Source of the DNA: Pseudoalteromonas sp. UG3-2
GTDB taxonomy: Bacteria > Pseudomonadota > Gammaproteobacteria > Enterobacterales > Alteromonadaceae
Direction of reading: 5' to 3'
Assembly (NCBI RefSeq): GCF_037120705.1
Contig: NZ_JAWLJU010000002.1
Location: 2,232,001 to 2,296,000 of the forward strand
DNA length: 64,000 nucleotides
Of the stretch, positions 9,246 to 17,796 are shown piece after piece (positions within the stretch are counted from its first letter, which is position 1; each line of letters starts with the position of its first letter). A model generated the notes under the pieces. It saw only the letters and a list, made by a program, of their open reading frames with translations. It had not been told where the DNA came from and did not search any database. A program made the translations under genes and the position numbers.

Positions 9246-10523
9246 ATGTTAAAAGTATCAACTATCTCACTGGCGTTGGGTCTAGCTCTTAGCTCTAACT
9301 CAGTGCTTGCCAGCGATTCAGAAATTGACGCTCTTAAACGTCAACTTGCTGAACTTCAACAGAAATTGACGCAGCTTGAAAAGAAAGAACAGGCTCGCAG
9401 TCAAAAAGAGCAAACGGTACAAGCCGAAAAGAAAAAGGTAGAAGTGGCCAAAGCCGACCCTAAACCAACGATTAAGGTTGGCGGCGCGGTGCGCACTAAC
9501 TTCAGCCACACCTCTTACGATGACGACAACAAGAATCGTGGTGGTGATTTCGACTTTGATATTTTCCGACTGAACTTCTCAGGTAATGTTGGTGGTTTTG
9601 GCCTAAACGCCGAGATCCGTTTCTTCGACTACATGAGCGCAGTGAAATACGCCTATTTAGATTATGACTTTGCCGATGTTTGGCAGGCTCAAGTAGGGAT
9701 GACGAAAGTACCTTTCGGTAACTGGCCTTATAACTCTCATAACTGGTTCTTTAATACCACGTATTACATTGGCTTAGAAGATGACCACGACATGGGCGTA
9801 GTGTTTAAGCGTAAGCTAAGCGACAACTGGCAACTCGACCTAGGCTTCTTCAAAAATGATGAGCTAGGCGGCGTAGATGGCTATGTTGAAGACCGCAGCG
9901 ACCGTTATTCGTATGATGTAGTGGGTTTCCGCCAAGCCGGCGATGGCGTGTATGACAACCCAGCGCAGCCAATCGGCGAGTACAACACCTTCGCAGGTCG
10001 TTATGCCTATCACGTAGAACACGATGGCGGCACTACTGAACTGGGTGTTTCAGCGCTAGCGGGCGGTTTGCACGATGGCAATGACCGAGCGGGCGACTAT
10101 AACGCTTGGGCATTACACTTAAACAGCAACATGGGCCCATGGAACATTCAGCTCCAGCACGGTGAGTACAACTACGATATCGATAACGTCAACCGCATGG
10201 CGGTAGGCGCGTATGCGTTCTACGACTCAATCGCAGCAGAAGCCACTATGTCGAACTTTAACGTGGCTTACAGCATGCCTGTGGAGTTTGGCCCAATCAC
10301 TGGTCTGCAGTTCTACAATGACTATGGCATCATCTACGACAAGTCAGATAATTCTGAAGACACTTGGATGAATGTCACTGGCGTTTCTCTAGCAGCTGGT
10401 GCGTTTTTCACCTACGTTGACTTAGTCCACGCGAAAAACCAACCATTTGTGGGTGGCTCTATTGCCGGCGACAGCGACGAAACAGAGCGCCGCTTTAATA
10501 TCAACTTCGGCTATTATTTCTAA
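9246..10523 (+). CDS. Outer-membrane porin with N-terminal coiled coil
   Basis: The 425-residue protein starts with a signal peptide (cut near VLASD). Residues about 25-70 form a heptad-like coiled coil (EIDALKRQLAELQQKLTQLEKK) followed by a lysine-rich linker, then a beta-barrel of about 350 residues with alternating aromatic strands and acidic turns, ending in NINFGYYF, the terminal-Phe signature for the Bam machinery. Coiled coil plus barrel is the layout of trimeric sugar- and anion-type porins; the substrate is unknown. The gene stands alone between a divergent chemoreceptor and a strong terminator. Confidence 0.8.
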   Translation: MLKVSTISLALGLALSSNSVLASDSEIDALKRQLAELQQKLTQLEKKEQARSQKEQTVQAEKKKVEVAKADPKPTIKVGGAVRTNFSHTSYDDDNKNRGGDFDFDIFRLNFSGNVGGFGLNAEIRFFDYMSAVKYAYLDYDFADVWQAQVGMTKVPFGNWPYNSHNWFFNTTYYIGLEDDHDMGVVFKRKLSDNWQLDLGFFKNDELGGVDGYVEDRSDRYSYDVVGFRQAGDGVYDNPAQPIGEYNTFAGRYAYHVEHDGGTTELGVSALAGGLHDGNDRAGDYNAWALHLNSNMGPWNIQLQHGEYNYDIDNVNRMAVGAYAFYDSIAAEATMSNFNVAYSMPVEFGPITGLQFYNDYGIIYDKSDNSEDTWMNVTGVSLAAGAFFTYVDLVHAKNQPFVGGSIAGDSDETERRFNINFGYYF

Positions 10524-10567
10524 TAGCCGGTTTGCACTATTAAGCGAACGCGATAAACGCACATATT

Positions 10568-10605
10568 AAAAAAGGCTGAGCAACTAAGGTTGCTCAGCCT
10601 TTTTT
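10568..10605. terminator. Bidirectional intrinsic terminator
   Basis: A 17-bp perfect stem (AAAAAAGGCTGAGCAAC and its complement) closes a TAAG loop, with A and T tracts at both sides. It can end both the porin transcript and the leftward asparagine synthetase operon. Confidence 0.9.
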
Positions 10606-10648
10606 AATTATTGTTTATTTTGGTTCCGCTCAAGCCATATCATGACAA

Positions 10649-12655
10649 TTACGCAGACCAGCCGAGTGACTCCGCTTGTGCTGCAGCTTGTTGCGGTAAG
10701 TCTGCCGCGATAAACTTGCTGTGCAACACTTGCACCCCAAGCAAGTGATTAATCACGGCATCAAGCTGCACTTTTAAAGAGTCGTCCGCTTCCGGTGAGT
10801 CGTGCAAGTCAAACAGGGCATTAACGGCATCAAAATCAAGTAAGCCTGATGCAGCAATCGCTTCTTGAGATAAATACTTATCAGCAAGTACCCGCATCGC
10901 CGTCCACTTTTTCTCATCGGAATGGGCTGGCGGAGCCATAAAAGCAAACTTCTCACGCTTATAGAGTACTTCAGGCAGTAAGCCTTTCATCGCTTCGCGT
11001 AAAACATACTTTTCTTTTCTATCTTTGATGCGATATTTAGGCGGAATGCTGAAGGCAAATTCTGCGAGATGATGATCCAAAAAGGCCGGTCTGGCTTCCA
11101 TGGAGTTCGCCATATCGACCCGGTCTCCGCCCCAAGTGAGAATTTGCCCCTCTAACATGGTTTTAATCCAAACGTATTGGGCTTTATCTAGGGGGTGGCG
11201 TCCTTCAAGCTGTTTGCTATCTAACGTTTGCGCGATCGCTTTGCCAGGGTCGTAACCCGTTAACGCCTCGCGGTGCTTAGGTGCCACCAGCCGGTGGGCG
11301 AAGTCACTGCAAGACAACCAGGGCTGTAAGCAGCTTGGGGTAAAGCCAACCACCTCATCTAATGCCGCACTGTCATGTTGCTCTCGCGATAGCATGGCGC
11401 CTTTAAACAGCTTATTGCTGTCCTCGAGCATGGCTTGCCACTGCGCTTTTTCATCGCTGTCGAGCTCGTCTAAACCATAGAGAAATAAGTCTTTACGAAA
11501 AGCCGGATAACCGGCAAACAGTTCGTCAGAGCCTTCCCCGGTCATCACCACTTTATAATTGGCTTGATTAACCTGCTGACTCATCAAATATTTAGCAACA
11601 CCTAGGGTGTTATAAATGGTGCGCTCGGTATGCCAAAGGGTTTGCTCGAAGTAGCCATACAGTTCATCACCACTTAATGACATAATATGATGATCGGCTT
11701 TGGTGGCCTCGGCCATTTGTTTGGCAATGGGGGTTTCGTCGTAGTCGGCGCTGTCAAAACCGATGGTAAAGGCCTTAATCGGCGCCTGCGCCGCCGCGGA
11801 AGACAGACCTAAAATAGCGCACGAATCAATACCGCCACTTAAATAGCAACCCACAGGTACATCAGCCGTTAACCTTAGTTGCACCGCCTCCAGAAGCTTT
11901 TTACGTACGCCATCAATGTAGTAGTCTTCTTCTTCGGCGTGGTTATACTGCTCAGCCTGTGGAAAGTTAACATCCCAAAATGGCGTATCGGTAATTTTAA
12001 AACCATCTTCTGAGCGGGTAATACTCACCACATGACCGGGTTTCACCTGATAGACGTTCGCAAATGCCGTGCTTCCCGGCACCATGACTTGGATCAGTTG
12101 GTGAAATAATCCTTCGCTGGAAAAACGGCGTTCCACTTTGGGGTTGGCAAACAATACTTTTAACTCTGAGCCAAACACCACTTCGTCTTCGGTTTCGGTG
12201 TAGTAAAGTGGCTTAATGCCAAATCTATCTCGCACTAAATGCAAGGTATCGGTTTTTTGGTCATATAAAGAAAACGCAAACTCGCCACGTAAGTGCTTGA
12301 GCATGCCCTCTAGGCCATACTGCTGATAGAGGTGAATGGCAATTTCTGAGTCACTTTTACTTTGAAAGCGCGCCCCCTGGGCCACTAGCTCCGCCCGAAG
12401 CCGCGCATAATCATAAAATTCACCATTGTGGGCTAGCATGATGCGGTTGTCAGAGCTTAAAAAGGGCTGTCTGCCGCGCTGTTCATTCAAATCAATAATC
12501 GACAGTCTGGCATGGCTAAAACCTACGCCGTTGACTTGTTTATAACCAAAGCCGTCTGGACCGCGATGGTGTTGAATAGCAGCCATATTAACTAATAGCT
12601 GATTGTCGAGCTCTGTCTGATCATTGTTAGCAAAGATACCCGCGATTCCGCACAT
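10649..12655 (-). CDS. asnB: Glutamine-hydrolysing asparagine synthetase family protein
   Basis: The 668-residue protein begins MCGIAGIF with the nucleophilic Cys2 of class II glutamine amidotransferases, followed by HHRGPDG and AHNGEFYDY of the glutaminase domain (residues 1-210). The synthetase domain has the PP-loop SGGIDS (ATP pyrophosphate binding), GEGSDELFAGYPAF and the C-terminal RPAFLDHHLAEF block. The family converts aspartate, ATP and glutamine to asparagine. It is longer than E. coli AsnB (554 residues), nearer to the longer AsnB/AsnO-type paralogues that sometimes amidate other carboxylates. It is the last gene of the operon, 9 bp after the carbamoyltransferase, so its substrate may be special to this pathway. 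Confidence 0.85.
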   Translation of the reverse strand: MCGIAGIFANNDQTELDNQLLVNMAAIQHHRGPDGFGYKQVNGVGFSHARLSIIDLNEQRGRQPFLSSDNRIMLAHNGEFYDYARLRAELVAQGARFQSKSDSEIAIHLYQQYGLEGMLKHLRGEFAFSLYDQKTDTLHLVRDRFGIKPLYYTETEDEVVFGSELKVLFANPKVERRFSSEGLFHQLIQVMVPGSTAFANVYQVKPGHVVSITRSEDGFKITDTPFWDVNFPQAEQYNHAEEEDYYIDGVRKKLLEAVQLRLTADVPVGCYLSGGIDSCAILGLSSAAAQAPIKAFTIGFDSADYDETPIAKQMAEATKADHHIMSLSGDELYGYFEQTLWHTERTIYNTLGVAKYLMSQQVNQANYKVVMTGEGSDELFAGYPAFRKDLFLYGLDELDSDEKAQWQAMLEDSNKLFKGAMLSREQHDSAALDEVVGFTPSCLQPWLSCSDFAHRLVAPKHREALTGYDPGKAIAQTLDSKQLEGRHPLDKAQYVWIKTMLEGQILTWGGDRVDMANSMEARPAFLDHHLAEFAFSIPPKYRIKDRKEKYVLREAMKGLLPEVLYKREKFAFMAPPAHSDEKKWTAMRVLADKYLSQEAIAASGLLDFDAVNALFDLHDSPEADDSLKVQLDAVINHLLGVQVLHSKFIAADLPQQAAAQAESLGWSA

Positions 12656-12664
12656 ATATACTCC

Positions 12665-13735
12665 TTAAATTACGTCCATTACGGTACTGGCTCGCTGCAC
12701 CATGCAGGTGAGCAACGCTTGGCGCAGAAATACTGCACCACGAGCTTGACTGAAGTACCAATTATGAGGAGTGGCGTCGACACTGGTACATAACTCCTCA
12801 CCACGGGCAAGGGGGTGTAAGACAATGGCGTCTGATTTAAACGGTGAATTAGCGTCTAATTTAAACGACTTGCCATAGGTCTCAAAGCTTTCACCGACCC
12901 AAGCGATTGAGTTGATGTAAACCACATCCAGCTCTGGAAGGACTGAGTTCAGGTGATGGGCAATAGTGACCTTGACACCCGCTTGCTCAAGTTGAGCAAT
13001 TTGCTCTGGCGTCACCGCATCTGCAACACTGTCGTCATACAGCAAGAATATTTCTTCTACAATGCGTGGAAAGTGCACAAACATTTTCAGTAAACTACGC
13101 ACCGTGCGCATTTGACTCGGCACGCCGATAACACCAATTTTAATGGGATTAAAGTTTTCACTATCAGGTAACAGTAAACTGGGTCGCCATTTAAAAATGG
13201 TATACAAATCCGACATCGCCTGAGTGGGGTGCTCGTCAATGCCGTTACCGGCATTAATAATGGGGATCCGTAAGCAGTGGATCATTTCTTCAATGGACTC
13301 CACCGACGTGTCACGTAGCACCACGCAGTCGCCATAGTTATTAAACATTTCCGCCACGTCTTCTAGCGACTCACCTTTGGCGATACCTGTTGATGAGCGG
13401 TCGGTGATCGACATAATATCGCCCCCTAAGCGGTGCCAAGCACTCTCAAACGAGAGGCGAGTACGTGTACTGGGTTCATAAAATGCACTGATCAAGATTT
13501 TCCCGCTCAAAGGCGAGCTAAATCTGGCGGGGTTACTTTCATATTTGGCAGCTAACCGAAACAGCTGGATCAATACGTCTCTGTCTAAATGGTCAACACT
13601 GATAATATGTTTATTCTCTAAACAGTGAAGCCGGTCGAAGTCTTCTTCTATCGTCCTGAGTAGCGCCTTAGGATGTGCATCCCCGTAGACGTCAGGCTGC
13701 GCTCGATTAAACTCTACTTGCTGCGCACTTACCAT
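12665..13735 (-). CDS. Aspartate-carbamoyltransferase-like enzyme, substrate uncertain
   Basis: The 356-residue protein belongs to the ATCase/OTCase family. The carbamoyl-phosphate site is intact: STRTR (residues about 89-93), R141 and HPTQ (about 169-172), and an ATCase-like mobile loop SSTGIAKGES. The C-terminal half has MRTVRSLL, matching the ATCase Arg167 region, and HPLARGEEL. However, the segment that in E. coli PyrB contains the aspartate-binding Arg229 and Gln231 (TRVQ) reads NSIAW here. The N-terminal extension of about 30 residues is also unusual. It may carbamoylate an amino acid other than aspartate, or run in a catabolic direction. No pyrI partner is present. Its start codon overlaps the stop of the 39-residue peptide gene. 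Confidence 0.75.
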   Translation of the reverse strand: MVSAQQVEFNRAQPDVYGDAHPKALLRTIEEDFDRLHCLENKHIISVDHLDRDVLIQLFRLAAKYESNPARFSSPLSGKILISAFYEPSTRTRLSFESAWHRLGGDIMSITDRSSTGIAKGESLEDVAEMFNNYGDCVVLRDTSVESIEEMIHCLRIPIINAGNGIDEHPTQAMSDLYTIFKWRPSLLLPDSENFNPIKIGVIGVPSQMRTVRSLLKMFVHFPRIVEEIFLLYDDSVADAVTPEQIAQLEQAGVKVTIAHHLNSVLPELDVVYINSIAWVGESFETYGKSFKLDANSPFKSDAIVLHPLARGEELCTSVDATPHNWYFSQARGAVFLRQALLTCMVQRASTVMDVI

Positions 13736-13848
13736 AACTGCCTCTTTTTAAGATCTTTTAAGAACATAACGGCAAGGACCACAGGACATAAACAACTCAG
13801 TACAATGGCTATCCAAACCAAGCTTGAAAATGCAGTGAGAGAAATCAT
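13729..13848 (-). CDS. 39-residue single-pass membrane peptide
   Basis: This small frame begins at an ATG that overlaps the symporter stop (ATGA) with GGAGG six bases upstream, and its TAA overlaps the start of the carbamoyltransferase gene (ATGGTAA). It encodes one hydrophobic helix (residues about 6-30) and a basic tail KDLKKRQLW. The exact fit between two stop/start couplings argues strongly that it is translated. Small single-helix proteins often accompany transporters, so it may be an accessory subunit of the upstream symporter; this is inference. Confidence 0.7.
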   Translation of the reverse strand: MISLTAFSSLVWIAIVLSCLCPVVLAVMFLKDLKKRQLW

Positions 13849-15266
13849 ACATCCTCCGCCTTACTCTGAGCGTCCAACTCTTGCCAATGAAACGATTGCT
13901 GACTGGTTCGCCAAGCAACCAAACAAACTACCAAAGACACGGCACACGATGTCAGTGCCGCGACATAAAAACCGATATAAAAATAACCAAACAACCCAGA
14001 TAAGGTGCCCAATAACATTGCCAGCCCAGCACTGTTGCCAGTTAAACGAGCAAAATACAAACCAAACACAATGGGCCAAATGGTGCTGGCCACGAAGGCA
14101 CCAGCAAAGTTCAATAATGCCCCTAGGGTGGCCACTTTGGGTAAGCACAGTAACCAAGTGACAAGCCCCAATCCAACGATAATCCATTTGGCGCTTTTTA
14201 GTCGCTGCTCGTCGCTGGAATTGGGATTAATGTATTGCACATAAATATCTTGGTTAATTAAGTCTGATGTTGCTGCTAACAACGAATCCAAGCTCGACGC
14301 TAACGCCGAGAACACCACAATAAATAAAATAATCGAACCAACGTACCCCAACACTTGGCTCGCAACCAGCGGGCCTACCATGTCGGCACTGGCAGGGTAC
14401 AAGCCCAAAACGGGGGCGGCCAGCGCGATAAAGCCAGTGACAATGGGAATGGGCAACCACAATAATCCCGCGGTTAAATACGCTTTTTTGCCAATGCCTC
14501 CTTTAAAGGCAAACGCACGGGACCACCAGACGTTACTGTGAAATATTTCACCAAGACCAAAGAAGATATTATTGAATAGGAACATCACCGCGGCCGGAAA
14601 CAGTAAGTCGAGTAATTTGGGGTGATCGGCGCTGAGTTTTTGATGAATTGGCTCAAGACCGATGTTGCTAGCCACCACAATGGCTATTCCAACCACGCCG
14701 GCAAGAATAATAACGGCTTGGATAAAATCCGTGGCAATGACCGCCTTCAAGCCGCCAAATAACGTATAAACCACGCACATCAACAGAATGATCGACATCC
14801 CTAAGTGGTAATCTAAACCACTTAAGGTATTAAGTAGAATGCCACCGGCCATCCCCAAGCTCACCAACCAGCTCATGGCATACACAAATGAGATAATTAA
14901 GAACACCCACCATGAAAAGCGCCCAAAGCGCAAACGAATAAAATCGCCACTGGTATAGCCGTGAGGCAAGAGTGTTTTAATGCGCTGACTTAAAGGCGCA
15001 AATAAAATAAGGCCAAAAGCAGCGCAGGCATAACCTATCATACCCCAAATACCAAACTGATAGGTGAGTTGCGGCGCCACCAGCGTAGTATTACTGGTGA
15101 CCCAAGTGGCCATTGCCGTGGCACAGGCAAACGCCAGCCCAACATTGCGCCCAGCTAGAGCAAATTCATTATGAGACTTTACTTTTTTACCGACCCACCA
15201 ACCAAACAAGACCCATAGCAGCGCAAATCCGAGCGCCAACCCCAGCGCCAGAGTGGCATCAATCAT
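13845..15266 (-). CDS. Sodium:solute symporter (SSS family)
   Basis: The 473-residue protein has about 13 hydrophobic segments and the SSS family features: an N-terminal helix, GRNVGLAFACATAMATWV, a GGLKAVIATDFIQ motif like those of PutP and related carriers, and SALASSLDSLLAATSDLINQDIY, the conserved sodium-site region of helix 9. It should import a small substrate with sodium across the inner membrane. Neighbouring hydrolase and carbamoyltransferase genes suggest an amino acid, ureido acid or similar substrate. The start overlaps the preceding gene by 4 bp. Confidence 0.85.
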   Translation of the reverse strand: MIDATLALGLALGFALLWVLFGWWVGKKVKSHNEFALAGRNVGLAFACATAMATWVTSNTTLVAPQLTYQFGIWGMIGYACAAFGLILFAPLSQRIKTLLPHGYTSGDFIRLRFGRFSWWVFLIISFVYAMSWLVSLGMAGGILLNTLSGLDYHLGMSIILLMCVVYTLFGGLKAVIATDFIQAVIILAGVVGIAIVVASNIGLEPIHQKLSADHPKLLDLLFPAAVMFLFNNIFFGLGEIFHSNVWWSRAFAFKGGIGKKAYLTAGLLWLPIPIVTGFIALAAPVLGLYPASADMVGPLVASQVLGYVGSIILFIVVFSALASSLDSLLAATSDLINQDIYVQYINPNSSDEQRLKSAKWIIVGLGLVTWLLCLPKVATLGALLNFAGAFVASTIWPIVFGLYFARLTGNSAGLAMLLGTLSGLFGYFYIGFYVAALTSCAVSLVVCLVAWRTSQQSFHWQELDAQSKAEDV

Positions 15267-15703
15267 AGTGCCCCCTCTTGTTCTGTGTTGTTATTTTTGA
15301 CATGGCCATAGCAGATAAAGGCAACGAGCATGAGAAAAAGAAAGAGACCTAAGGCAAATAAGCTCAGCGCTAGGTTCACCGCATGATGCTCAACCTTGAA
15401 GGTGGTGTTGGCAATAATGGTGTTATTTTCTGTTGCCATTAGCGTGGCGCGGTAGTTGCCATCACTTAAGCCGCTGATGGTGACGGCGCGTTGCTGTGGC
15501 GCAAGATTCAGCGTTAATGAAAAGTCGCTATCAAGGTGTTGAACTTGAATGTGCGGCGGGCTTTTTACTGCAGTATTTTCAACATTAAGAGTGATAAAAC
15601 CCGCCGTTGCTACCTCGTCACTCGCCCTCAGGGAGGCCGCAAGCCCATTGCAGCTCATGGTGATCATAACTAGCATGACTAAACGGGCGATCCACATCCT
15701 CAC
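15263..15703 (-). CDS. Membrane-anchored periplasmic protein of unknown function
   Basis: The 146-residue protein has an N-terminal signal sequence (residues about 5-23), a beta-rich periplasmic domain of about 85 residues with the look of an immunoglobulin-like or FixH-like fold (ATAGFITLNVEN, NYRATLMATENN), and a C-terminal membrane helix (AVNLALSLFALGLFLFLMLVAFICY). It is translationally coupled to the symporter, so it may be an accessory or substrate-capturing partner. The start may be GTG 15703 or ATG 15697; AGGGA fits the latter. The family is not recognised. Confidence 0.6.
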   Translation of the reverse strand: MRMWIARLVMLVMITMSCNGLAASLRASDEVATAGFITLNVENTAVKSPPHIQVQHLDSDFSLTLNLAPQQRAVTISGLSDGNYRATLMATENNTIIANTTFKVEHHAVNLALSLFALGLFLFLMLVAFICYGHVKNNNTEQEGAL

Positions 15704-15709
15704 ATCCCT

Positions 15710-15748
15710 AAAATCAATTATTTCACTATTTGAAATAACCTTGATTTT
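15710..15748. promoter_or_regulatory. Long dyad in the leader of the symporter genes
   Basis: Arms AAAATCAA-TTATTTCA and TGAAATAA-CC-TTGATTTT form a nearly perfect 16-bp inverted repeat around CTATT, seven bases before the start of the periplasmic protein gene. It could be an operator or an RNA hairpin that uncouples the M20 hydrolase gene from those downstream. Confidence 0.45.
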
Positions 15749-15818
15749 CTGTTGTCCAAACTGTTACTAGTAATATCAAAGACTAGTGTATGATTCAAAT
15801 TTGTCCAGAAATCAAAAA

Positions 15819-17066
15819 CTAGCTTGCTGTTTTAGCGGCCTTGTCTAAAACGCATTGAAACAACAGGTTGGCACCGGCCGCGACATCGTGCCAGTGACTC
15901 CATTCATCCGGAGCATGGCTTACGCCGTTTACGGAAGGGATAAAAATCAGCCCGGTGGGGCAAATCTCTGAGAAAAACTGACTATCATGCCCTGCACCGC
16001 TGGGCATCACTTGATAATTGAGACCCAACTCTTCTGCTTGTTTGGAAGTAAAATCAACAATTTCTGGTGTGCACTTCATTGGAGACAACCAGCTAACCTG
16101 CTCATACTCAAACATCAGGTGGTGCTTTCTCGCAATCGCCGAGAGGGTTTTTCTGCAAGCCGCTTCGAGGTTTTGCATTACTGTCTCGTCCATATCCCGA
16201 GCCACCACAGTAAAATCTACTTCACCGGCAATGGTGTGGGCAAAACCCGGTTTAAGCTCGGCCTTACCCACGGTGATCCGGGTGCTCTCTGTTCCCTCTT
16301 CAGCAATAATACGATCCAGTTGGTAAGCAAAGTCAGCCAACCCCATAAAAGCATCGCTACGCATTTCCATTGGTGCAGTCCCCGCATGATCAGCTTTGCC
16401 TATGAGCTTAACGATCCATTTAAAAACGCCAGAGATCCCTTCCACAACACCGATTTGGATACCTTTTTGATCCAGCACAGGCCCTTGTTCAATATGCAGT
16501 TCGTAAAAGCAATGGATCTGATCCGCCTCTAACTTGGCACTAAGCGCCCCCATGGGATCTAACCCTTGGTCTTTCATGGCGTCACTTAGCATGTAGCCAT
16601 CGGCATCGTGGCTGGTGAGTATTTGATGTGGGGTTAATTTTCCAGTTAAGGCTTGAGCGCCAATCATGCCGCCAAAGCGACCTTCTTCCTCACTGGTACC
16701 AATCACCCAAAGGGGACGCTCAAGCTTGATACCGTTTTCTTTTATCACACGCAAACATTCAAGCCCGGCAATCACTCCCAAGGTACCGTCAAACATCCCT
16801 CCTGCAGGAACACTGTCTAAGTGTGAGCCCATCATCACGGCGGGCTGGTTGGCAATATCGGGGTTACTTAGCGCAATAATAACGTTACCCGCGCCGTCCA
16901 TTCGGCTCTCGAACCCCTCGCTTTGTGCCAATTCCATTAACCAATTTCGTGCAGCAAAATCTTCATCAGTAAAACCTTGGCGGTATACCCCTTTGTCTTC
17001 GTGGTTGTAACCAAATTCAGCCAATGCTAATAACGTCGACTTTAATCGCTCTAGATTAATTTCCAT
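15819..17066 (-). CDS. Zn-dependent N-carbamoyl-amino-acid hydrolase (M20/AmaB-HyuC-AllC type)
   Basis: The 415-residue protein belongs to the M20 branch that cleaves N-carbamoyl-L-amino acids, beta-ureidopropionate or allantoate. Metal-site blocks are visible in order: GSHLDSVPAGGMFDGTLGV (H82, D93), TSEEEGRFGG (E127/E128), ELHIEQGPVL, GKADHAGTAPM in the lid domain, and a C-terminal NGVSHAPDEWSHW with the last metal His. It should release ammonia, CO2 and the free amino acid or an equivalent product. It is the first gene of the leftward operon, 115 bp upstream of the periplasmic protein gene. The exact substrate cannot be told from sequence; with a carbamoyltransferase in the operon a carbamoyl amino acid is the best guess. 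Confidence 0.85.
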   Translation of the reverse strand: MEINLERLKSTLLALAEFGYNHEDKGVYRQGFTDEDFAARNWLMELAQSEGFESRMDGAGNVIIALSNPDIANQPAVMMGSHLDSVPAGGMFDGTLGVIAGLECLRVIKENGIKLERPLWVIGTSEEEGRFGGMIGAQALTGKLTPHQILTSHDADGYMLSDAMKDQGLDPMGALSAKLEADQIHCFYELHIEQGPVLDQKGIQIGVVEGISGVFKWIVKLIGKADHAGTAPMEMRSDAFMGLADFAYQLDRIIAEEGTESTRITVGKAELKPGFAHTIAGEVDFTVVARDMDETVMQNLEAACRKTLSAIARKHHLMFEYEQVSWLSPMKCTPEIVDFTSKQAEELGLNYQVMPSGAGHDSQFFSEICPTGLIFIPSVNGVSHAPDEWSHWHDVAAGANLLFQCVLDKAAKTAS

Positions 17067-17250
17067 ACTTTACCCCTATCGTTGCCAGTCGCTCGCTGTT
17101 GTCGTCCACCTCCACTTCTTATTCGCGCGCCACTGATATTCGCCTTTGTTTTAGCTTAGTTGAAAACTCGCGAAATTCAGCCGCTGTGATATGCTTTTAT
17201 ACAGTTGGGTTGAAAACGGCTTTCAGCCTAGGCGTATTTCAAGGGTCGCT

Positions 17251-17643
17251 ATGCGCAAACAAACCGTACCGCTATTTAATCGCTGCTTTTGGCTCCATGT
17301 TGCTGGCATTTTATTTGTTGGCTTAGGTTTTATTGGTATCGCGTTACCGGTCATGCCGACGACCATTTTCTTTATTCTCGCCCTGGCTTGCTTTACTCGC
17401 TCTTCTCCTAAGCTCGAACAATGGCTACTTACTCACCCCAAATTTGGCCCCAGCCTACAGGCTTGGCGTCAATACCAAGTGATCCCAATCAAAGGTAAAA
17501 TTGGCGCCACACTGGGAATGGCCATTGGGCTTGTGGCACTTGGGCTCAGTAGCGCACCCGTTTGGGTGGTGTGGATAGTCGCGGGCATTGAGGTGATTGT
17601 ACTGGCTTACATTTATTCTCGACCTTCTTTTGCACCTGTGTAA
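17251..17643 (+). CDS. ybaN: YbaN family inner-membrane protein (DUF454)
   Basis: The 130-residue protein shows the DUF454 pattern: an N-terminal helix, GIALPVMPTTIFFILALACF, then PKLEQWLLTHPKFGPSLQAWR and two more hydrophobic segments. The function of the family is not established. The ATG at 17251 has AAGGG upstream and gives the usual family length; the longer frame from 17191 adds residues with no family match. Divergent from the M20 hydrolase gene, with a 184-bp gap. Confidence 0.8.
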   Translation: MRKQTVPLFNRCFWLHVAGILFVGLGFIGIALPVMPTTIFFILALACFTRSSPKLEQWLLTHPKFGPSLQAWRQYQVIPIKGKIGATLGMAIGLVALGLSSAPVWVVWIVAGIEVIVLAYIYSRPSFAPV

Positions 17644-17796
17644 AGTTAGTTTATGGCTCTCAACTAAGCATACGAATAGGCCATCAGAACAGCACTACTA
17701 TCACACTGCAATATATTCATACCTCAACTATATTTATTCTTACTGCTTGCATCGTTTGTAATCACCTAAAGGTATGCCAAAAGCGTAATAGTAATA

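Noticed and set aside
13673..14161. 162-residue rightward frame
   Set aside because: Shadow across the symporter, the 39-residue gene and the carbamoyltransferase start; composition is not protein-like.
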